Shown piece after piece: positions 40,110 through 44,804 of a DNA stretch of 44,804 nt. The stretch's first letter is position 1; every line of letters begins with the position of its first letter. The notes beneath the pieces were generated by a model. The model was not told the origin of the DNA. It ran no database searches and saw only the letters and a list, made by a program, of their open reading frames with translations. The position numbers and the translations under genes are program-made. The DNA is taken from NCBI RefSeq assembly GCF_012933655.1, contig NZ_JABBJJ010000062.1:1-44804 (forward strand). Direction: 5' to 3'. Origin of the DNA: Pyxidicoccus fallax. GTDB taxonomy: Bacteria > Myxococcota > Myxococcia > Myxococcales > Myxococcaceae.

Positions 40110-40675
40110 ACGGTCTCCACGTCCGCCACCAACACGGTGGCGTCATCGGTCGGTCGGCTGTAGCGCTCCATCAGCAGCTCGCAGGCCTTCTCGGGAGAAA
40201 GCCTGCGGGCGGGCTCCAGGTCCACCCGGAAGGTCAGCCCATCGCTGAAGAGCACGATTCGGTCCCCGGGGGCCATCGCCACCGAGACGGTGCGCAGCGT
40301 GCGCATGGACTGGCCGAGCACCCCCGGCGTGGGAAGCACCGGAACCTTCGTGCCGCTGGTGCGCAATTCCACGTTGCCAACCCCGCCACAGTGCAACCTC
40401 TTCCCATCGAAGAGGCCCAGCATCACCGCCGCGCCCCGGCCGCCACGCAGGGCGGCGTGCAGCGCCTCCACCAGGGGCTCCACCGCGGTGCCCAGCGGCA
40501 GCGAGTTCAGACACCGGACCGCCTCGGCCGCCGCCTGGGCCGCCATGGGCCCGTGGCCGAGCGCGTCCACCACCGCCACCAGGGTGTGCCCGCCCTCCTC
40601 GCGCACCAGCGCCGCGTCACCATTCGCCACCTCGCCCTGCTTCGGCCGCGAGCGGTGCGCGACGGACAACCTCAC
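40106..40675 (-). CDS. rsbX: RsbX-type SpoIIE/PP2C phosphatase
   Basis: A 189-residue PPM-type phosphatase with NGDAALVREEGGHTLVAVVDALGHGPMAAQAA (split), containing the metal-binding Asp residues, then FSDGLTFRVD and DDATVLVADV. RsbX resets the stressosome by dephosphorylating RsbR and RsbS. GTG 40675 overlaps the rsbT stop (GTGA). Length fits RsbX (about 200 residues) rather than RsbU, and no N-terminal RsbT-binding domain is present. Confidence 0.88.
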   Translation of the reverse strand: MRLSVAHRSRPKQGEVANGDAALVREEGGHTLVAVVDALGHGPMAAQAAAEAVRCLNSLPLGTAVEPLVEALHAALRGGRGAAVMLGLFDGKRLHCGGVGNVELRTSGTKVPVLPTPGVLGQSMRTLRTVSVAMAPGDRIVLFSDGLTFRVDLEPARRLSPEKACELLMERYSRPTDDATVLVADVETV

Positions 40676-41352
40676 AGCCACACCTCGAAGTCCACCTGGG
40701 TGCCGTTGGGGCCGGTGCGCACGTCGAACTTGTCCGCCAGCCGCTTGACGCCCAGCAGCCCCAGGCCCATGCCCGTCTTGCTGCGGTACGTGCCGGACAG
40801 CACCTTCTCCAGGTCGGGGATGCCGCGGCCCTGGTCCTCGGCGCGCACGCGCAAGAGGCGCCGCGGCGTCTGCTCCGGCGTGAGCTGGATGGTGCCGCCG
40901 CCGGCATAGGAAATCTGGTTGCGCGCCAGCTCGCTGACGGCCGTGGCCACCTTCTGGCACTCGAAGCCGCGCCCGCCCATCGTCTCGCACATGGCGCGCG
41001 CCGCGAGCCGCGCGTGGCTGGCGTCCGCCTCCGTGCGCACCAGATAGGTGGTGGCGCGCAGCGCCGGGCCCGCCGCGGCGGCCTTGGACGCGGACGCCCC
41101 GGGAGCCCCCGCCGCCGGCTGCGTCAGCGTCCGCAGCTGCGCGGCGAGCTGCGGCCGGCGCGCCGGGTCCACGAAGTGACGCGTGGCCGGCTCCAGCGCC
41201 TCGATGACGCGGGGCAGCTCCGCCGCGCCCACCGAATCGAGAGACAGCCGCAGTGGCTCCAGCGTGCCGCGAAGCACGAGCCGCGCGGCGGTGTCCGACA
41301 TGAACTGCTGCAGGACGCGCAGCACGTCCGCGCACATCGAGCCCCTGCTCAC
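40672..41352 (-). CDS. rsbT: RsbT-type serine/threonine kinase with extra N-terminal domain
   Basis: GTG 41352 overlaps the upstream stop (GTGA) and has AGGAGG 6 nt upstream. The 226-residue product has an N-terminal region of about 90 residues with no family I know (LQQFMSDTAARLVLRG, DPARRPQLAAQLRTL), then a RsbT-like HATPase domain: TAVSELARNQISYAGGG, AEDQGRGIPDLEKVL, GMGLGLLGVKRLADKFDV. RsbT phosphorylates RsbS and RsbR and then activates a target. The extra domain is absent from Bacillus RsbT (about 133 residues) and might carry the output contact. Confidence 0.92.
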   Translation of the reverse strand: MSRGSMCADVLRVLQQFMSDTAARLVLRGTLEPLRLSLDSVGAAELPRVIEALEPATRHFVDPARRPQLAAQLRTLTQPAAGAPGASASKAAAAGPALRATTYLVRTEADASHARLAARAMCETMGGRGFECQKVATAVSELARNQISYAGGGTIQLTPEQTPRRLLRVRAEDQGRGIPDLEKVLSGTYRSKTGMGLGLLGVKRLADKFDVRTGPNGTQVDFEVWL

Positions 41353-41807
41353 CAGCGCCTCCTGTCGTCGAGTACCAGCTTCTTGCGGGCGAGCACTTCC
41401 AGGCCTCCGCCCTCGCGGTTGCACACGTGCACACCGTCCGTCAGCCGCATCACCGCCGCGCCGCCCTCGCCCAGGCTCTCTCCGGGCAGCGGGCCGGGAC
41501 GGCCCTCACGGCCCATGAAGAGGCGCGAGGGGTCCGCCATGCCCGGGCCCCTGTCTCGCGAGCGGATGAAGAGCCACGCTTCCTCACACCACAGCTCCAC
41601 CGTGCCGCCGGCAATCGCGTGGCGCACCAGGTTGGTGGCCAGCTCGCTCACCACCACCGCCACCTCGGCGGCGGCCTGCGCCGGCAGTCCCATCTGCCGC
41701 GCGAAGCGTCGTCCCAGCGAGGCGGCCACCGCGGCGTCCGACTTCAGTCGGACCTCCACGCAGAGTGGTGCCTCGGGACCTGAGAATATGGAAAGTGGGG
41801 CCGGCAC
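41349..41807 (-). CDS. RsbT/RsbW-like HATPase, first gene of the stressosome operon
   Basis: GTG 41807 starts a 152-residue ATPase-fold protein with SELATNLVRHAIAGG (N box) and RDRGPGMADPSRLFMG, then GGAAVMRLTDGV. It is a member of the anti-sigma regulatory kinase group but differs from the neighbouring RsbT in missing the GLGL loop typical of it (LGEGGAAVM instead). It may be a second kinase or the switch that the stressosome controls. Its stop overlaps the rsbT GTG. Confidence 0.8.
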   Translation of the reverse strand: MPAPLSIFSGPEAPLCVEVRLKSDAAVAASLGRRFARQMGLPAQAAAEVAVVVSELATNLVRHAIAGGTVELWCEEAWLFIRSRDRGPGMADPSRLFMGREGRPGPLPGESLGEGGAAVMRLTDGVHVCNREGGGLEVLARKKLVLDDRRRW

Positions 41808-41960
41808 TATCTATCTCGGGCGGAATTTTTCGATACGACTCCCAAAAATAGAACACCATTGTGTCCAAAATGTAAAGTGGTGCACTTGACACCCCCCACG
41901 CTCCCTTCCAGTTCCTGGAAGGTCCGGGCACAATGCGGAGTTTTTGCGAATTGATTCCCG
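41808..41960 (-). promoter_or_regulatory. AT-rich upstream region of the stressosome operon
   Basis: This stretch has clearly lower GC than the rest of the window. On the minus strand TTTACA, 17 nt, TTCTAT reads as a weak promoter. A 19-bp perfect inverted repeat (CCTTCCAG-TTC-CTGGAAGG, 41904-41922) lies just upstream and could bind a dimeric regulator. The remaining part of the gap to 42055 shows no gene. Confidence 0.35.
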
Positions 41961-42055
41961 GCTTCACCGACCTGGGTCGGGAAGCTCAGGGTTTCCTGCT
42001 CTTGGGGCGGAACAGCGACGGAAGCGCCCGCGGCGGAGCCGGGGCGCCCCGGTTT

Positions 42056-42889
42056 TCACGCACCGTTCAAGTGGTGGACCTGCAGGTCCGGGCCGACGGC
42101 GAGGGCGGTGCCCTGGGGCAGCTCCACCCAGCCGGCGGGGCGCTTCAGGTGACTGGCCACCACCACCGTGCGGCGGCGCCGGTGCGCGCCCACCGTGGGC
42201 TGCGTCTCGGGCGTGCCGGGCGTCACGCCGCACAGGTCGCACTCCGCCGAGCCCTCCAGCCGCGAATAGAAGAGCGGCTCCTGGCCGAAGCGGCACGCGG
42301 CGAGGACGTAGCCGTTGGTGGCCACGAGGTTGAGCGTGGAGGCGCGCGTGACGCCATGGTCGATGGCGACCTTGATGACCTCGCGCGCGGTGTCCGCCAG
42401 CAGGCGCGCGGTGACGTCCGCCTCCAGCCGCGGGTCATCCGTGCGGCCCACATCCCGCAGGTGGCGCAGGAAAAGGGCGAAGAGCACCTCGCTGTCGGTG
42501 CCGCCACGCACCTGGCGCTGCAGGTGCTCCGGCAGCGACGCCATCAGCGGGGCGCGCAGCGCGTCGAAGTCATTGAGGGCGCCCTGGTGCGCGAACAGCC
42601 AGCGGCGGGCGCGGAACGGCTGGGTGTTGTCCTCCAGCGACTGCCCCACCGGCAGCCGGCCGCCGTGGAACAGCAGCGCGTCGGACTCGTGCGGCGGGGC
42701 GAGCGAGTCCATGCCCAGCTCCCCGTTGCTGGCGAAGCGGCGCAGCAGCACCTCGTCCTGCGCATACGCACCCACCCCCACGGCGTTGGAACGCTGCTCC
42801 CCCTGCAGGAGCACCTGCCCGCCGAGCCTGTGCAGCTCGCAGCGCAGCAGGTTCGGGTCGGACGTCAGGGCGGCGAAGACGACGGACAT
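42056..42889 (-). CDS. Class II glutamine amidotransferase-like protein with Ser2
   Basis: ATG 42889 gives a 277-residue protein. The body matches GATase II/YafJ-like folds (NAVGVGAYAQD, RWLFAHQGALNDF, RGGTDSEVLFALFL), but the N-terminus reads MSVVFAALTSD, so the catalytic Cys2 expected after Met removal is Ser. An alternative GTG start at 42931 would bury the N-terminus and is not preferred. Activity may use an N-terminal Ser nucleophile, or the protein may be non-catalytic. It lies upstream of the stressosome genes on the same strand and diverges from the DnaK gene. Confidence 0.82.
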   Translation of the reverse strand: MSVVFAALTSDPNLLRCELHRLGGQVLLQGEQRSNAVGVGAYAQDEVLLRRFASNGELGMDSLAPPHESDALLFHGGRLPVGQSLEDNTQPFRARRWLFAHQGALNDFDALRAPLMASLPEHLQRQVRGGTDSEVLFALFLRHLRDVGRTDDPRLEADVTARLLADTAREVIKVAIDHGVTRASTLNLVATNGYVLAACRFGQEPLFYSRLEGSAECDLCGVTPGTPETQPTVGAHRRRRTVVVASHLKRPAGWVELPQGTALAVGPDLQVHHLNGA

Positions 42890-43003
42890 AGGTGTGAATA
42901 CCCCCTTCCGAAGGATAGATAATGACGTCACCGCCCCCCCTCAAGCCAGCGGGCACGCCCCCTCGCTCACTCGCTAAGTCCTTGAAATGGCTGGACTTTG
43001 AGT

Positions 43004-43044
43004 GATTCGAATCGTTGACAGATCTGGGGTTCGCCGCCTAACCT
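43004..43044 (+). promoter_or_regulatory. Promoter of the DnaK-like gene with flanking palindrome
   Basis: TTGACA (43015-43020), 18 nt, TAACCT (43039-43044) is a good sigma-70-type promoter 48 bp before the start codon. A perfect 10-bp palindrome GATTCGAATC (43004-43013) sits immediately upstream of the -35 and may be an operator. Confidence 0.6.
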
Positions 43045-43092
43045 CCGCGCTTCACCGACGGGCCTGGAGTGCAGGTCTTCACCGGAGACGGA

Positions 43093-44700
43093 ATGGCGGA
43101 CGACATCGCAATCGGCATCGACCTGGGCACGTCATATTCGTGCGTCTCAGTGGTCCAGGACGGACAGCCCATCGTCATCCCCAACGAGTGGGGCGAGACG
43201 ACGCATGCCTCCTGCGTGTCCTTCCTCGAGGATGGCTCCGTGCTGGTGGGCAACGCGGCGAAGAAGAACATCATCACCAGCCCGGAGCAGACGGTCTACT
43301 CCGCCAAGCGGCTCATCGGCCGCTACTACTTCTCCGACGAGGTGAAGAAGGCGCAGGCGGTGATGCCGTACCGCATCGTCGAGGGCGACAACAACTCGGT
43401 GCGCATCGCCGTGGGGGGGCGGACGTACTCGCTGCCGGAGATCAGCGCGCTGGTGCTCAAGGAGATGAAGGCGGTCGCTGAGACGTACCTCGGGCGGGAG
43501 GTGAACAAGGCGGTCATCACCGTTCCGGCGTACTTCAACGACAACCAGCGCCAGGCGACGAAGGACGCGGGCCGCATCGCGGGGCTGGAGGTGCTGCGCA
43601 TCCTCAACGAGCCCACCGCGGCGGCGTTGGCGTACGGCTTCGGCCGGGACGTCAACCAGCGCATCGTCGTCTACGATCTGGGCGGCGGCACGTTCGACGT
43701 GTCGATTCTGGAGATTGGCAAGGACGTGTTCGAGGTGCTGGCCACCGCGGGCGACACGTACCTGGGCGGCGACGACTTCGACGACCGCATCATGACGTGG
43801 CTGGCGGACGACTTCCTGGCGAAGACGCGGCTGGACGTGCGGCAGAACAAGTACTGCCTGCAGATGCTGAAGGAGGCCGCGGAGAAGGCGAAGATCGACG
43901 TGGGCCAGACGGGCACCGCGGACATCGTCTGCCAGGGCATCTGCCAGGACGCGCAGGGCAACATCATGGACCTGCGCGGCACGCTGAACCAGGACCAGTT
44001 CAACCGGATGGTGATGGACCTGGTGCAGCGCACGTTCAAGGTGTGCGACGAGGCGCTGCAGAGCGCGCGGTTGACGGCGGCGGACATCGACGCGGTCATC
44101 CTGGTGGGCGGGCCCACGCGGCTGCCCATCATCCGCAACTCCGTGAAGCACTACTTCCAGAAGGAGCCGCTGGAGGGCATCAACCCGGACCAGGTGGTGG
44201 CCATGGGCGCGGCGCTGCAGTCGCACGCGCTGCTGGACAGCAAGACGGAGACGTTCCTGGTGGACGTCACGCCGCTGACGCTGCGCATCGGCACGGTGGG
44301 CGGGTACACGGAGAAGATCATCGACAAGAACACGCCGGTGCCCATCGACCGGTCGAAGACCTTCACCACCAGCCGCGACGGGCAGGAGAAGGTGAAGATC
44401 CGCGTGTACCAGGGCGAGTCCAACCGCGCGGACGAGTGCGAGATGCTGGGCGAGTTCGAGTTCTCGGGCTTCCGCATCGGGTACCGCGGCGAGGTGAAGA
44501 TCGAAGTGACGTTCGAGATCAACACCGACGGCCTGGTGAACGTGTCCGCGTGTGACACGGAGACGGGCCAGAAGACGTCGACGACCATCACCCTGTCTTC
44601 GGGCATGACCGAGGCCGACATCCAGAAGTCCATCCAGGCGAACCGGGACACGCGGCTCGCCGGTCACAACACCAACGACCTGCCCGCGGTGGCCCAGTAG
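43093..44700 (+). CDS. DnaK/Hsp70-family protein lacking the C-terminal lid
   Basis: ATG 43093 (GGAGACGGA upstream) starts a 535-residue protein. The ATPase domain is complete (IGIDLGTSYSCVSV, VPAYFNDNQRQATKDAG, NEPTAAALAYGFG, VYDLGGGTFDVSIL, ILVGGPTRLPII). The beta substrate-binding domain follows (DVTPLTLRIGTVGG, FEINTDGLVNVSA), but the protein ends soon after ITLSSGMTEADIQKS, so the alpha-helical lid of DnaK is missing. Lidless Hsp70s bind substrates more loosely and depend on J-proteins. Myxobacteria encode many DnaK paralogues. No DnaJ or GrpE gene is adjacent. Confidence 0.95.
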   Translation: MADDIAIGIDLGTSYSCVSVVQDGQPIVIPNEWGETTHASCVSFLEDGSVLVGNAAKKNIITSPEQTVYSAKRLIGRYYFSDEVKKAQAVMPYRIVEGDNNSVRIAVGGRTYSLPEISALVLKEMKAVAETYLGREVNKAVITVPAYFNDNQRQATKDAGRIAGLEVLRILNEPTAAALAYGFGRDVNQRIVVYDLGGGTFDVSILEIGKDVFEVLATAGDTYLGGDDFDDRIMTWLADDFLAKTRLDVRQNKYCLQMLKEAAEKAKIDVGQTGTADIVCQGICQDAQGNIMDLRGTLNQDQFNRMVMDLVQRTFKVCDEALQSARLTAADIDAVILVGGPTRLPIIRNSVKHYFQKEPLEGINPDQVVAMGAALQSHALLDSKTETFLVDVTPLTLRIGTVGGYTEKIIDKNTPVPIDRSKTFTTSRDGQEKVKIRVYQGESNRADECEMLGEFEFSGFRIGYRGEVKIEVTFEINTDGLVNVSACDTETGQKTSTTITLSSGMTEADIQKSIQANRDTRLAGHNTNDLPAVAQ

Positions 44701-44721
44701 GCGGCCCGCCAGAAGACGCCG

Positions 44722-44804
44722 ATGTCCCAGCCTTCCGACCCCAGCACCGGCAAGCCGCCGGGAGCCCCGCCCGGGACACCGGCGGCTCCCGCACGCCCCG
44801 CCAT
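44722..44804 (+). CDS. Start of a Pro/Ala-rich protein, truncated by the window
   Basis: From ATG 44722, 21 bp after the DnaK-like stop, an in-frame sequence MSQPSDPSTGKPPGAPPG... runs to the end of the window. Only about 27 low-complexity residues are visible, so the function cannot be read. The short spacing suggests an operon with the DnaK-like gene. Confidence 0.5.
   Translation, partial: MSQPSDPSTGKPPGAPPGTPAAPARPA

Noticed and set aside
41886..41909. TTGACA on the plus strand at 41886 as a promoter
   Set aside because: No -10-like hexamer at 16-18 nt and no plus-strand gene downstream for over 1 kb.
42890..42931. Longer amidotransferase start at GTG 42931
   Set aside because: It would add 14 residues before the expected Ntn position and has a ribosome site only 2 nt away.

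Overview
The window looks like the chromosome of a myxobacterium of the Myxococcus/Corallococcus/Pyxidicoccus type. It has very high GC with strong GC bias at third codon positions, many lipoproteins and phosphorelay proteins, a GYF/AgmX-type protein with a TonB-like tail, an AHH nuclease next to an Imm11-like protein, a DnaK paralogue and ATGA/GTGA-coupled operons. I saw no rRNA, tRNA, transposase or CRISPR array. All family names come from reading motifs; no search was run.

Region 1 (1-5213) starts inside a sensor histidine kinase gene, coupled by ATGA to an OmpR-type regulator. Three TonB-family genes follow. Each is preceded by three 11-bp units with TGAC/TGAC/TGG phasing, and each box starts at the same distance (exactly 36 nt from the TGG) upstream of a -10-like hexamer. 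I read this as a local two-component regulon. It ends in a possible structured RNA with a strong terminator.

Region 2 (5028-12137) is accessory: an Ig/propeller-like lipoprotein with a possible small lipoprotein at its 3' end, a TPR lipoprotein, an M43-type secreted metalloprotease, a Cys-containing lipoprotein, a pentapeptide-repeat protein, and an AHH nuclease/Imm11-like pair bracketed by a 43-bp direct repeat whose copies lie exactly 1500 bp apart.

Region 3 (12259-24470) is metabolic and regulatory: a CrtI/CrtISO-like oxidoreductase, an SDR lacking the catalytic Tyr, a natural EutB-EutC fusion, a hybrid kinase coupled to an alpha/beta hydrolase, a TIGR02757-type protein, a pentapeptide-repeat gene broken by an in-frame amber codon, an RraB-like protein and an M28 aminopeptidase with Ig-like repeats.

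Region 4 (24641-37851) has a MogA/MoaB enzyme with a 91-residue His-rich head, a Rieske ferredoxin, PolX, a trypsin-fold pseudoprotease coupled to a CPBP intramembrane protease (a myxosortase candidate), an alpha/beta hydrolase, a methyltransferase-like protein, a DUF1330 protein, a GYF/TonB-like AgmX-type protein, an acyl-CoA-dehydrogenase-fold oxidoreductase, a GNAT acetyltransferase and a complete three-subunit proton-translocating transhydrogenase (pntAA-pntAB-pntB).

Region 5 (38006-44804) holds a stressosome-like operon, transcribed leftward: HATPase, RsbT, RsbX, RsbS, RsbR and two SpoIIAA-like proteins, with 4-nt overlaps through the first four genes. It is followed by a class II amidotransferase-like protein with Ser instead of Cys at position 2, a divergent lidless DnaK paralogue, and the start of a Pro-rich gene cut by the window edge.
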